NCBI RefSeq assembly: GCF_027158005.1
Contig: NZ_JAPVLQ010000005.1
Location: forward strand, 186,001-250,000
Direction: 5' to 3'
Origin: Rhodococcus sp. H36-A4
GTDB taxonomy: Bacteria; Actinomycetota; Actinomycetes; Mycobacteriales; Mycobacteriaceae
DNA length: 64,000 nt
Under the pieces are notes generated by a model that saw only the letters and a list, made by a program, of their open reading frames with translations, did no database searches and was not told the origin of the DNA. Positions 17,012-25,098 of the stretch are shown in pieces (the stretch's first letter is position 1; each line of letters starts with the position of its first letter). The position numbers were made by a program, and so were the translations under genes.

Positions 17012-18316
17012 GTGGACCACGATCCCATGTCGCCCAATCTTCGGCCGCGGGCGCGAAGGCAGAGCGACTCGGCACGGCGTTACCTCGATGTCGAGGCAAC
17101 CACTCCGGCCCTTCGGAACACCGTCGAACTGGCAGCGAAAAGCGTCGGATTCGCCATTGCACAGTTGAACGTACTCGACGACGAAACTATGTATACCCTG
17201 GTCAACGTCGGTGGGCCGCCGATGTCGACGGTGGCTCGCTCCATCACGTTGTGCGACGACGTTGTCCGCAGTGGTAAGTCGGCGCTGATTTCTCGCACCC
17301 GCGTCGACGCCACGGCACGGCAACGCGACATTCTCGATCAGGTCGGGCTGGAGTCGTACGCGTCGGTTCCGCTTCGTGGTCGCGAAGGCCTGGTGATCGG
17401 GACACTGTGTCTGCTCGATCCACTGTCGAGGGAGGTCGACGACGGCCAATTGCAGGAACTGGAGCAGTTTGCGTCCGTTTTGGAGGAGCAACTGGACCTG
17501 CATCGACGCGTTGGGTCCACCACCGCCAAGCTCGACGGTGACGTCGATCTGGCCGGCGCATTGCGTGGCGGTCAGATCGTGCCGTGGTTCCAATCGATCG
17601 TCGACCTCCGTACCGAGGAGATCGTCGGCTTCGAGGCGTTGGCGAGATGGCATCACCCGACCAACGGTCTGGTCTCGCCGGCGGACTTCGTCCCCTTGGC
17701 CGAGTCGAGCGAACTGATCATCGACGTAGACCTGGAAGTTCTGCGGCAGGCCGTGCGCGCGGCGGAGACATGGCAGAAACTTCGCCCGGGTCTGCGACTC
17801 AGCGTCAACTTGTCCGGGCGTCATCTGGCCCATCCGGACGCCGTGGCCCAGTTGCAGTGCGCAGTGGCGGAGGCCGATGTCGACCCACGCTCGATCTCGC
17901 TCGAGCTCACCGAAACGTCCGCGGTGACCGACGGTCCGCTGATTCGACGACACATCGACGACGTACACGCCCTCGGGTTTCGAGTACTGCTCGACGATTT
18001 CGGCTCGGGCTGGTCATCCCTGGAACGGCTCGTCACCCTCGAACCCGACGGGATCAAGATCGACGGTCGGTTGTCTCGGCTGGTGGATACTCCTCGCGGC
18101 AAAGCTCTGCTCGGCGCCATCTCGAAAGTCACGCGGGAACTCGGCCTGTCGATGATCATCGAAGGTATCGAGACCCGTGAACAGGCCGATATCGCCCTCG
18201 AACTCGGATGCACACTGGCCCAAGGTTTCCTCTGGTCACACCCGCAATCGGCCGGCGCGGTCCTCCGGCTTCTCAGTGGTGATCAGTCGCCGCGCACATC
18301 GCGGCGTAACGGATGA
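17012..18316 (+). CDS. GAF-EAL cyclic-di-GMP phosphodiesterase
   Basis: A 434-residue cytoplasmic protein. Residues about 25-165 form a GAF sensor domain (FAIAQLNVLDDETMYTLV, and SYASVPLRGREGLVIGTLCL). Residues 180-425 form an EAL domain, which hydrolyses c-di-GMP to pGpG. All catalytic positions look intact: E208 in FEAL, N266 in NLSG, E298 in ELTE, D328-D329 in DDFGSG, K349 in KIDGR, E384 in EGIE and Q404 in QGF. There is no GGDEF domain in this protein. The GTG at 17012 follows AGGGAGACGCC. The gene for a diguanylate cyclase lies about 0.9 kb beyond its end on the other strand. Its 3' end overlaps the convergent VOC gene by 34 bases. Confidence 0.9.
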   Translation: MDHDPMSPNLRPRARRQSDSARRYLDVEATTPALRNTVELAAKSVGFAIAQLNVLDDETMYTLVNVGGPPMSTVARSITLCDDVVRSGKSALISRTRVDATARQRDILDQVGLESYASVPLRGREGLVIGTLCLLDPLSREVDDGQLQELEQFASVLEEQLDLHRRVGSTTAKLDGDVDLAGALRGGQIVPWFQSIVDLRTEEIVGFEALARWHHPTNGLVSPADFVPLAESSELIIDVDLEVLRQAVRAAETWQKLRPGLRLSVNLSGRHLAHPDAVAQLQCAVAEADVDPRSISLELTETSAVTDGPLIRRHIDDVHALGFRVLLDDFGSGWSSLERLVTLEPDGIKIDGRLSRLVDTPRGKALLGAISKVTRELGLSMIIEGIETREQADIALELGCTLAQGFLWSHPQSAGAVLRLLSGDQSPRTSRRNG

Positions 18317-18669
18317 TCGGGCGGGATCTGGACCAACACGATATCGACCCCGTCCGGGTCGCGTAACCACATCTCGATCAAACCCCAGAATTCCGTTTTC
18401 GCTGCTCGTTCGATCCGAACCCCGCGAGCACGCAGTTCGGTCGCGGCGGACTCGATATCGCGTACCTGCAGCCACAGCGCGCCGTCGAACGACGTCGGTT
18501 CGCTCGCTCCGCCGTGTGCGGCGATCTCGATGAGGCTCTGGCCGGCGAAGAACACGGTGCCGGCGCTGTATTCGCGATGTATGGCCAGACCGAGGCCGTC
18601 CCGGTAGAACGCGAGGGCGCGCTGGTAGTCGGTAGGGCGCAAAATCGTTCGACTACTCAAGATCTCCAC
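18283..18669 (-). CDS. VOC/glyoxalase superfamily protein
   Basis: A 128-residue single vicinal-oxygen-chelate domain protein. It starts VEILSSRTILRPTDYQRALAFYRDGLGL, the usual beta-alpha entry of the glyoxalase fold, and ends with FWGLIEMWLRDPDGVDIVLVQ, where a metal-binding Glu is expected. It resembles Rv0546c, also found near pitA and menB in M. tuberculosis (from memory). It starts with GTG at 18669. Metal-binding residues may be incomplete, so it could be an antibiotic-binding, isomerase or glyoxalase protein. Its last 34 bases overlap the end of the GAF-EAL gene on the opposite strand. Confidence 0.8.
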   Translation of the reverse strand: MEILSSRTILRPTDYQRALAFYRDGLGLAIHREYSAGTVFFAGQSLIEIAAHGGASEPTSFDGALWLQVRDIESAATELRARGVRIERAAKTEFWGLIEMWLRDPDGVDIVLVQIPPDHPLRRDVRGD

Positions 18670-18710
18670 ACCACATCGATATCACATATGCGTCGACCCG
18701 TCGGTCGCCG

Positions 18711-19148
18711 TCATGGAGTCGCCTCGTGGCCGGGGGCGTCGTGAGTTCTGCGCGACTCCTTCATCTCGGCCTCGAATACATGCCGCTTCCCTTCCTGCAG
18801 TTCGGCACGTACCTGTTGCTCGTGGCATCGGAAATGAGACCAGTACAAATCGTCGAATTCCTCGACGATCTGGAACGACCACCGCCCGTCGATCGCATTG
18901 CGTCCGACCATTTCGGTTTCGAGCCTGTCCGCCTGGGTGAGATGCCCGGCCTCCCGCAGTGCGGAGACTGCCTCGCCGAGTTGGAGATCGGCGTGACCCA
19001 TCAGTTGATGGAACGAATAGAGGTGGCCACGGGCTCGTTCGATGGTTTCGAGGGCTTCGGAGACCTTGCCGATCGCCGCGACGGTGTCATCGGAGGTGTT
19101 CGCCGGCCGTACATGCTCGGGCTCGGGGTTCTGGCGATCGTTGCTCAT
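18711..19148 (-). CDS. Conserved helical protein of unknown function
   Basis: A 145-residue hydrophilic protein, mostly helical, with a coiled-coil-like stretch (AIGKVSEALETIERARGHLY) and a conserved-looking core HQLMGHADLQLGEAV and NAIDGRWSFQIVEEFDDLYW. The His and Asp/Glu positions hint at a metal or ligand site but no named family is recognised. I recall homologues in other mycolata, annotated hypothetical. ATG at 19148. It lies between the VOC gene and the GGDEF gene on the same strand, each 40-odd bases apart, so a common transcript is plausible. Confidence 0.7.
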   Translation of the reverse strand: MSNDRQNPEPEHVRPANTSDDTVAAIGKVSEALETIERARGHLYSFHQLMGHADLQLGEAVSALREAGHLTQADRLETEMVGRNAIDGRWSFQIVEEFDDLYWSHFRCHEQQVRAELQEGKRHVFEAEMKESRRTHDAPGHEATP

Positions 19149-19190
19149 GAGGCAGACATTCCCCCAGCGGCTGGATCCGAACCTGGTTCC

Positions 19191-20327
19191 TCAGATCAGG
19201 GTCGTCACCACTCGGTTGCCGCCGGCAGCTTTGGCCTCGTACATCATCGAATCCGCGACGCGAGTTGCGGTGCCGACGGGATCGGCGCTATCGGTCCACA
19301 GATCCGATTCGGCGTAGAGAATGGCGGCTCCGATGCTGACCGTCACCGGTATGGCGTCGTTCGCGCCATGGAGCGCGCGCCTGACGCCGTGAATCAAAGC
19401 GTCGATGTGCAGCCGCGAGGTGACGACGGCGGCCAGATACTCCTCGCCACCGGTACGGCCGACGACCCCGTATCTGGACACATGGGCGGTCAGGCGTTCG
19501 GCGACCCGGCAGATGACCGCGTCGCCCTCGTCATGGCCGTAGATGTCGTTGACCGACTTGAAATTGTCGATGTCGACGACCACCACCGCGGCGCACCATC
19601 CGTTGCGTTGTCCCTGGGGCAGCAGGTCCTCGATCGCTGTCGTCAGTCCTCTGCGGTTGAGTAGTCCGGTCAGCGGATCGAGGACCGAGCTCCGAGCATC
19701 TGCCGACAATGTCGTCAGGAAGATGTGTGAGGTGATCGGCACACTCATGATGGCGAGAAGTACGACGTTGGTTCGGACCAGCAGGTTCAGCGTGTCCGTA
19801 CGGCCCTGCAGATACAAGGCCCCCGCGATGCCGAGTACGGCGGCGGATGCGAAGACGAGATGCAGCACGAGCCAACGCGGGCTTACGAAGAACGTGACGA
19901 AACCACCGATCACCGCGAACAGGACGCAACCGAGCAGAGCGTTTCCCAGCTCCATCAACACCAGCGCCGAGGTGATGCCGAGATCTGCGTACACCGCGAA
20001 CAGAACGACCCCGAGTCTCCCGGGGAAAGGCAACAGGAGCCACAGCGCCGCGATGATCAGGTTGGTGATGCACAGCGTCAACGTCCAGATCGTCGCGGCA
20101 GCTCCGCTCGGCCCCCCGTCGGCGAACAAAGATATGAAGGACATGACGCTGATGTTGATCATCGACAGCGCGATGAGGAGTCGGATGACCTTGCCCGAAC
20201 GATGAGAGTTCTGGAACTCGCGCATCCACTCGTAGTCGTGAGCTGCCGTGAACCACTCGAGAACAGCCTTCCGTGCGCCGACGGCCGGTGGCCGACGACT
20301 GGGGAGAGCTTCGCGCGAGAGAGACAT
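19191..20327 (-). CDS. Membrane diguanylate cyclase (GGDEF domain, GGEEY variant)
   Basis: A 378-residue protein: N-terminal cytoplasmic part, six predicted transmembrane helices (about residues 47-200), and a GGDEF domain (about 212-375) that would make c-di-GMP from two GTP. The domain has LDPLTGLLNRRG (216-227), the metal-binding VDIDNFKSVND (251-261), and the active-site motif GGEEY at 293-297 instead of GGDEF/GGEEF. The catalytic acidic residues remain; only the final Phe is Tyr, so activity is likely. No RxxD inhibitory site is seen upstream of the motif. The ATG at 20327 is preferred over an earlier one (20423) that would run deep into menB. It sits 19 bases after menB. Confidence 0.85.
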   Translation of the reverse strand: MSLSREALPSRRPPAVGARKAVLEWFTAAHDYEWMREFQNSHRSGKVIRLLIALSMINISVMSFISLFADGGPSGAAATIWTLTLCITNLIIAALWLLLPFPGRLGVVLFAVYADLGITSALVLMELGNALLGCVLFAVIGGFVTFFVSPRWLVLHLVFASAAVLGIAGALYLQGRTDTLNLLVRTNVVLLAIMSVPITSHIFLTTLSADARSSVLDPLTGLLNRRGLTTAIEDLLPQGQRNGWCAAVVVVDIDNFKSVNDIYGHDEGDAVICRVAERLTAHVSRYGVVGRTGGEEYLAAVVTSRLHIDALIHGVRRALHGANDAIPVTVSIGAAILYAESDLWTDSADPVGTATRVADSMMYEAKAAGGNRVVTTLI

Positions 20328-20346
20328 GAGGGGGTGTCGACTCTTT

Positions 20347-21261
20347 TTAGAAGTAGCGGGGGAACGGAGACCAGTCGGGGTCGCGCTTCTCGAGGAACGA
20401 ATCACGGCCTTCGACGGCTTCATCGGTCATGTATGCCAACCGTGTCGCCTCGCCCGCGAACAACTGCTGACCGACGAGGCCGTCGTCCTGCAGGTTGAAC
20501 GCATATTTGAGCATCCGCTGCGCCTGCGGCGACTTGGCGTTGATCTTCGCGGCCCACTCGATGGCCACGTTCTCGAGTTCGTCGTGATCGACGACGCGAT
20601 TGACGGCACCCATGCGATGCATGTCCTCGGCCGTGTAGGTGTCGCCGAGGAAGAAGATCTCGCGAGCGAACTTCTGTCCCACCATCTTGGCGAGATATGC
20701 GCTGCCGTAGCCGCCGTCGAAGCTGCCGACGTCGGCATCGGTTTGCTTGAACCGGGCATGTTCGCGACTGGCGAGGGTCAGGTCGCATACGACGTGCAAG
20801 CTGTGGCCACCGCCCGCTGCCCAGCCGTTGACGAGGCAGATGACGACTTTCGGCATGAAGCGGATCAGTCGCTGCACTTCGAGGATGTGTAGTCGGCCTG
20901 CGCGTGCTCGGTCCACCGTCTCGGCAGTCTCGCCGTCGGCGTACTGATAACCGCTTCTGCCTCGGATTCGCTGGTCACCGCCGGAACAGAACGACCACAC
21001 GCCGTCTTTCGAGCTCGGGCCGTTACCGGTCAGCAGCACTGTGCCGACGTCGGAGCTCATCCGAGCATGCTCGAGTGCGCGGTACAGCTCGTCGACGGTG
21101 TGGGGACGGAATGCGTTCCTGATGTCGGGTCGATCGAACGCGACGCGAACGGTGTCGTCACGTACGTGGCGGTGGTAGGTGATATCGGTGAGGTTTTCGA
21201 AGCCGGGAACGGTTTGCCACAGGGAAGGAGTGAAGGTCACCTGGTCACGATAGAGCGCCAC
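20347..21261 (-). CDS. menB: 1,4-dihydroxy-2-naphthoyl-CoA synthase
   Basis: MenB closes the second ring of the naphthoquinone by an intramolecular Claisen condensation of o-succinylbenzoyl-CoA. The crotonase-family protein matches actinobacterial MenB almost throughout: LTDITYHRHV, RNAFRPHTVDELYRALEHAR, the disordered-loop region CSGGDQRIRGRSGYQYA, VNGWAAGGGHSLHVVCDL, DADVGSFDGGYGSAYLAK and the C-terminal end DPDWSPFPRYF. The start is not clear. GTG at 21261 (VALYRDQVTFTPSLW) is used here; GTG at 21240 is an alternative, and the frame is open further up to 21375, overlapping the divergent thioesterase gene. No strong ribosome site marks any of them. Confidence 0.93.
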   Translation of the reverse strand: MALYRDQVTFTPSLWQTVPGFENLTDITYHRHVRDDTVRVAFDRPDIRNAFRPHTVDELYRALEHARMSSDVGTVLLTGNGPSSKDGVWSFCSGGDQRIRGRSGYQYADGETAETVDRARAGRLHILEVQRLIRFMPKVVICLVNGWAAGGGHSLHVVCDLTLASREHARFKQTDADVGSFDGGYGSAYLAKMVGQKFAREIFFLGDTYTAEDMHRMGAVNRVVDHDELENVAIEWAAKINAKSPQAQRMLKYAFNLQDDGLVGQQLFAGEATRLAYMTDEAVEGRDSFLEKRDPDWSPFPRYF

Positions 21262-21312
21262 GATCGGTACGTCGCGAATACCCGGTTCCTGACTACGGGT
21301 TACGGTGCTGGA

Positions 21313-21942
21313 ATGAGCGAACAGGCAGGCCAGGACCAGTACGAGCGCCACGGCGGGTTTCCGAAGTACCGACAAGCCGACGTCGGGCCTGAATACGGCA
21401 GGCTCGTGGCGGGGCTGCGAACGCTTCAGGATCTGGCGGTGAGCGCGGCGCCGACACCGGAGGCGACTGTCGAGGCCGCCGAACGGGTCGAAGCATTGAT
21501 CGATCTGCTGACCCCGTTCCAGGTGCCGGAGGGACAGGCGCCCGCCGGCCGTGTGATGACCCTTCCCGGTCGCGGCTCGCTACTGATGCTGCCGTGGACC
21601 ATCGAGAAGTTCGACGCCGAAGGAGTCCGTAGCCGTGGCGTGTTCCGCCGCTATCACCTCGGCGGAAACGGTGCTGCGCACGGCGGCACGCTTCCGTTGC
21701 TGTTCGACGACATGTTGGGGATGATTCAGCATGCCTACGGCAGGCCGATCAGCCGGACCGCATTCCTGCACGTCAATTACCGCAAGATCACTCCACTGGA
21801 CACCGAACTCGTCGTCGAGGGCAGTGTCGAGCGCGTCGAAGGCCGTAAGACGTTCATCAACGCCGTACTACGCGATCTGGAGGGCAATGTTCTCGCCGAC
21901 TGCAATGCGCTGATGCTGCAGCTTCTGGAGGGGCAGCAGTGA
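21313..21942 (+). CDS. Hotdog-fold (PaaI-type) thioesterase, candidate DHNA-CoA thioesterase
   Basis: A 209-residue protein with a 4HBT/PaaI hotdog domain in its second half. The central helix motif is AAHGGTLPLLFDDMLG, with the HGG...D pattern of acyl-CoA thioesterases; strands ISRTAFLHVNYRKITPLDTEL and FINAVLRDLEGNVLADC follow. The first 90 residues are a helical extension. The gene is divergent from menB and its last bases GTGA overlap the GTG start of menC. DHNA-CoA made by MenB must be hydrolysed before MenA can act, and this gene is the only thioesterase in the men cluster, so a MenI-type role is inferred. The fold is well supported, the substrate is not. ATG at 21313. Confidence 0.8.
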   Translation: MSEQAGQDQYERHGGFPKYRQADVGPEYGRLVAGLRTLQDLAVSAAPTPEATVEAAERVEALIDLLTPFQVPEGQAPAGRVMTLPGRGSLLMLPWTIEKFDAEGVRSRGVFRRYHLGGNGAAHGGTLPLLFDDMLGMIQHAYGRPISRTAFLHVNYRKITPLDTELVVEGSVERVEGRKTFINAVLRDLEGNVLADCNALMLQLLEGQQ

Positions 21943-22922
21943 ACCCAGCGTCCGTCGAGGAGTTTCTCGATGGATCCCACGTTCTCTCGATTCCGTTGCA
22001 CACCAAGTTTCGCGGCATCACCACCCGCGAAGTCATGCTGGTCCGAGGACCGGCAGGGTGGGGTGAATTCTCGCCGTTCATCGAGTACGACGACCAGGAA
22101 TCCTCCGCGTGGCTGCGCTCTGCCATCGAAGCTGGATGGGAGGGGCCGCCTGCGCCGTACCGCGAGCGGGTCCGCGTCAACGCGACAGTGCCCGCTGTGT
22201 CCGCGGCCGAGGTCCCCGCAATTCTGGATCGGTTTCCCGGCGTCGACACCGCGAAAGTGAAGGTAGCCGAAAAGGGTCAGAGCGTCGTCGAAGACGTCGA
22301 ACGCGTGCGTGCCGTGCGCGCACTCGTTCCGCGGGTTCGCGTCGACGCGAACGGAGGCTGGACCGTCGATCAAGCCGTGGAGGTGCTGTCGAGGTTGCTC
22401 GACGACGGCGAACTCGAATATGCCGAACAGCCGTGTGCGACGGTGCCGGAACTCGTCGAGGTTCGTCGACGTCTGCCGACCGTTCGGATCGCAGCCGACG
22501 AAAGTATCAGGCGCGCCGAGGACCCACTTCGAGTCGTTCGAGCTGGGGGAGCCGACATCGCCGTACTCAAAGTGGCGCCGCTCGGCGGGATGCGCGCGTT
22601 GCTGGAGTTGGCAGGCGAACTGGGCGAATACGGGGTCCCCGTGGTGGTCTCCAGCGCCTTGGACTCCGCTGTCGGTATGGCATCCGGACTTGCTGCCGCG
22701 GCGGCAATTCCGAAGCTCGAGTTCGCCTGCGGCCTCGGCACCGGAAGTCTGTTCGAATCCGATGTCGTTGCCGCGCAGGAACTTCTCGACGGCACTGTGC
22801 GCGCCGAGCCTGTCGAGCCCGATCCGGAGCGGTTGACGTCGCTGGCGGCACCGGAGGATCGCGTGCTGTGGTGGCGTGAGCGGGTGCGGCGGTGTTGGGC
22901 GGGAGCGCAGCCTGCGGAGTGA
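21939..22922 (+). CDS. menC: o-Succinylbenzoate synthase
   Basis: MenC dehydrates SHCHC to o-succinylbenzoate and belongs to the enolase superfamily. The 327-residue protein shows the catalytic and metal-binding set: the KVKVAEKG lysine pair near residues 105-112, Asp in VRVDANGGW, Glu in YAEQPC, Asp in IAADESI and the second lysine in AVLKVAPLGG. The N-terminal capping domain starts VNPASVEEFLDGSHVLSIPL. The GTG start at 21939 overlaps the thioesterase stop (GTGA), suggesting coupled translation. The final codons lie inside the first unit of the 32-bp tandem repeat, so the C-terminal residues (WAGAQPAE) are encoded by repeat sequence. Confidence 0.93.
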   Translation: MNPASVEEFLDGSHVLSIPLHTKFRGITTREVMLVRGPAGWGEFSPFIEYDDQESSAWLRSAIEAGWEGPPAPYRERVRVNATVPAVSAAEVPAILDRFPGVDTAKVKVAEKGQSVVEDVERVRAVRALVPRVRVDANGGWTVDQAVEVLSRLLDDGELEYAEQPCATVPELVEVRRRLPTVRIAADESIRRAEDPLRVVRAGGADIAVLKVAPLGGMRALLELAGELGEYGVPVVVSSALDSAVGMASGLAAAAAIPKLEFACGLGTGSLFESDVVAAQELLDGTVRAEPVEPDPERLTSLAAPEDRVLWWRERVRRCWAGAQPAE

Positions 22923-23058
22923 GCAGGGAAGCGGGAGCGCAGCCTGCGGAGTGAGCAGGGAAGCGGGAGCGCAGCCTGCGGAGTGAGCAGGGAAGCGGGA
23001 GCGCAGCCTGCGGAGTGAGCAGGGAAGCGGGAGTTCAGCCTGCGGAGTGCCCAGGAAA
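22899..23058. repeat. Tandem array of five 32-bp units after menC
   Basis: Four exact 32-bp units (22899-22930, 22931-22962, 22963-22994, 22995-23026) are followed by a fifth, diverged one (23027-23058). Each begins GCGGGAGCGCAGCCTGCGG and continues GAGTGAGCAGGGAA. The first covers the menC stop codon; the rest fills most of the gap before the next gene at 23122. The unit length is not a multiple of three. It contains a short inverted pair (CGCAG/CTGCG) that could form a small hairpin in each unit. Copy number probably varies among strains. No CRISPR-like spacer is present: units are contiguous. Confidence 0.95.
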
Positions 23059-23121
23059 CAATCCTGCGGTACTCTTTCCCACGTCGTTCGCCGAACGTGA
23101 AGATCTGGGAGGAATTTCGAA

Positions 23122-23568
23122 GTGGTTGCTGCACTGAAGGAATCGTTGCTCGACGAGTCCAAGCGCGATGTTCTGTTGCGTGATGTCTTGGCTTTGATCG
23201 ACGCGGAGGTGTCGGACAAGAAGGGCGCGAGCGGCTTGGCCGTCAAGGGCGGTTACGGGGCGGTCAAGAAGGTCGGCCCGTCGTACATCGAGCGGGCCGT
23301 CGAACAGCTGTGGCCGGAGTTCGTGGACAAGTTGGAGCCGCTGTGGCAGTCGTACAATGCTGCTCCGGTGGGGTCGTTCTCGGACTATCTCGTTGCCAAC
23401 TCCGATCAGGCATCCGACGCGCTGCTGGCGGTCACGGACGAGCGGATCGATGAGACGGACAAGAGCGTGGTGAAGAAGTTCTACGGGAGCCTTCGTGGCT
23501 CGGCGAAGAAGAATGTTGCCGAGGCGTTGCCGCGCGTCGGTGACCTGGTCACCAAGTACGCAGGCTAG
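23122..23568 (+). CDS. Conserved small helical protein of unknown function
   Basis: A 148-residue cytoplasmic protein, largely helical. Visible features: a helix ESLLDESKRDVLLRDVLALI, a central VKGGYGAVKKVGPSYIERAV segment with a glycine-rich turn, FVDKLEPLWQSYN, and SLRGSAKKNVAEALPRVGDL near the end. I recall homologues throughout mycolata, without a known function. The GTG at 23122 is preceded by a good ribosome site (GGGAGG) 7-8 bases upstream. It sits alone between menC and the convergent DUF2252 gene and is followed by a terminator hairpin. Confidence 0.75.
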   Translation: MVAALKESLLDESKRDVLLRDVLALIDAEVSDKKGASGLAVKGGYGAVKKVGPSYIERAVEQLWPEFVDKLEPLWQSYNAAPVGSFSDYLVANSDQASDALLAVTDERIDETDKSVVKKFYGSLRGSAKKNVAEALPRVGDLVTKYAG

Positions 23569-23585
23569 GCGACTTCGTCTCGGGT

Positions 23586-23620
23586 GGAGGGGATACGTTC
23601 GCAAGGGACGTATCCCCTTC
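23586..23620. terminator. Hairpin terminator between convergent genes
   Basis: Arms at 23589-23598 and 23608-23617 pair perfectly over 10 bp (GGGGATACGT/ACGTATCCCC), extendable by three more pairs including one G-U, with a 9-base loop. It is located between the stop of the gene ending at 23568 and the stop of the convergent DUF2252 gene at 23619, whose last codon lies in the stem. It can serve both directions. Confidence 0.7.
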
Positions 23621-25037
23621 ATCTGGTTGCGAGGCGACCGTTCTTGATTGCCTGCAGTAGCAGCGCATGATCAGCTTCGGTCTGATCGGCGTACAGCCGC
23701 GCGAATCGGGAAAGCGCCACGTCGAGAACGTCGGATGTGCCTACGTAGCCGGCGATCATCGAGGCCCCGCTGGTTCGGGCGTGACCTTTCGCCAGCAATC
23801 TGCCGACGACACCTGCATAGTCGACGAGTGCGGGGGCGTCGATCGAGGACAGGTCGATGGTGCCCTTCATGTTGCGGAACTGTCGCACGTAGTACTGGCG
23901 CCCGTCGATGGTCGTCCACCCCAGCAGTGGGTCGCTCACGGTCTGCAGATCCTGCTGGTATTCCACGACGCGTTGGCCTTGGTGTGCATGCCACGCGGAC
24001 TCACCGTGAACATAGGGGGCCAGGACCGACCGTCGTGCCTGCTTGAGTTGGAGGAACACGACGTCGTCGGGACTGCTGCCTTCCAGGAGCGCCACGTAGG
24101 CGCGTAGGCCGACACTGCCGACGCCGACGACGCGGTGCGCGACGTCGATCAACGTGTAGCCGCCGAGTACGCGGCGCCAATGCGGGGACAAAGTGGCCAG
24201 GTACTCGTCGAGTCCTTGGGCGAGAAGTTCTTCGTCACGGGCCGGGATGCGTGTGGTGATCGGCGGTTCCTCGACCAGGCGGCGCTGCCCCTCGTGTTCG
24301 ACGGTGAATCTGGGGAGCGCACGGTCGCTGGTACTTCGCCGAGCCTTCTTCGATGCCCGTTTGATCTCCTTGCGCAACGACCCTTCGGTGACGTCTGCCT
24401 CCAGTTTCTCGGCGGTCAGGCGTTGGAAGGACCGCGACATCAGTGGTTCGTCGGCCAGTCTCGACACTTCGAGTCGGTAGGCGCGGACGCAGGCAGCTAC
24501 GGCCTCCTCGCATTGGGATTCGCTGCGGCCGTTCTGCCGCCCGGCCACCCAGATGCTCGCGGCGAGGCGACGTAGATCCCATTCCCAACCGCCCGGATGG
24601 GCCTCGTCGAAATCGTTGAGATCGATCACCAGGTCACGTTCGGGGGAAGCGTAGAACCCGAAATTGCCCAGGTGCGAGTCCCCGCTGATGATCGGAGTGA
24701 TTCCCGTGGACGGCAACAGTGCGACATCTCGTGCCATGACGATCGCAGTCCCGCGGAGGAACCCGTACGGAGACTCGGCCATCCGCTCCACGCGCACCGG
24801 TATCAGCCAGTCGATGCGACCGTCGTGGGAGAACTCGATCTGCCGGATCGGATCCGGTCGGTCGGGGGGCGCGGACCAGTCGCCCATCGATTCGCGGGAG
24901 ACCTTCTCGCGCAGGCTGCGACCGAGCTCGTATCGCTCCGCCCTCGGCGTCGGACGAACCCGCAGCGTCGCGAAAGACCGTTTGTCGTCCTCACCGATGC
25001 TGGTGACGACGGCGTGGCCATGGGGAGCGTTGGGCAT
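23619..25037 (-). CDS. DUF2252 protein
   Basis: A 472-residue protein of the DUF2252 family, which is thought to be distantly related to kinase-like phosphotransferases. The core shows PFRG-like YGFLRGTAIVMARDVALL, then the conserved ISGDSHLGNFGFY and VIDLNDFDEAHPGGWEWDLRRLAAS; these Asp and His residues resemble an aminoglycoside-phosphotransferase active site, but catalysis is unproven. Other family segments are YYVRQFRNMKGTIDL and LLAKGHARTSGA. The ATG at 25037 gives MPNAPHGHAVV. The gene is 61 bases downstream of the flavin reductase on the same strand. Function unknown. Confidence 0.85.
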   Translation of the reverse strand: MPNAPHGHAVVTSIGEDDKRSFATLRVRPTPRAERYELGRSLREKVSRESMGDWSAPPDRPDPIRQIEFSHDGRIDWLIPVRVERMAESPYGFLRGTAIVMARDVALLPSTGITPIISGDSHLGNFGFYASPERDLVIDLNDFDEAHPGGWEWDLRRLAASIWVAGRQNGRSESQCEEAVAACVRAYRLEVSRLADEPLMSRSFQRLTAEKLEADVTEGSLRKEIKRASKKARRSTSDRALPRFTVEHEGQRRLVEEPPITTRIPARDEELLAQGLDEYLATLSPHWRRVLGGYTLIDVAHRVVGVGSVGLRAYVALLEGSSPDDVVFLQLKQARRSVLAPYVHGESAWHAHQGQRVVEYQQDLQTVSDPLLGWTTIDGRQYYVRQFRNMKGTIDLSSIDAPALVDYAGVVGRLLAKGHARTSGASMIAGYVGTSDVLDVALSRFARLYADQTEADHALLLQAIKNGRLATR

Positions 25038-25098
25038 AGGTGAACTGTAGAACCTGGCGGTCTCGCAAGTGGGTCAGGTCCTGCAGCGGGCGGCACTG

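Noticed and set aside
22899..23058. Repeat array as a possible CRISPR
   Set aside because: Units are contiguous 32-bp copies without spacers, and no cas genes are nearby.
21777..23246. Long open frame on the minus strand through menC and the repeat
   Set aside because: It is antisense to the well-supported menC and contains translated repeat sequence (low-complexity Ser/Arg/Leu/Pro). No ribosome site or family match.
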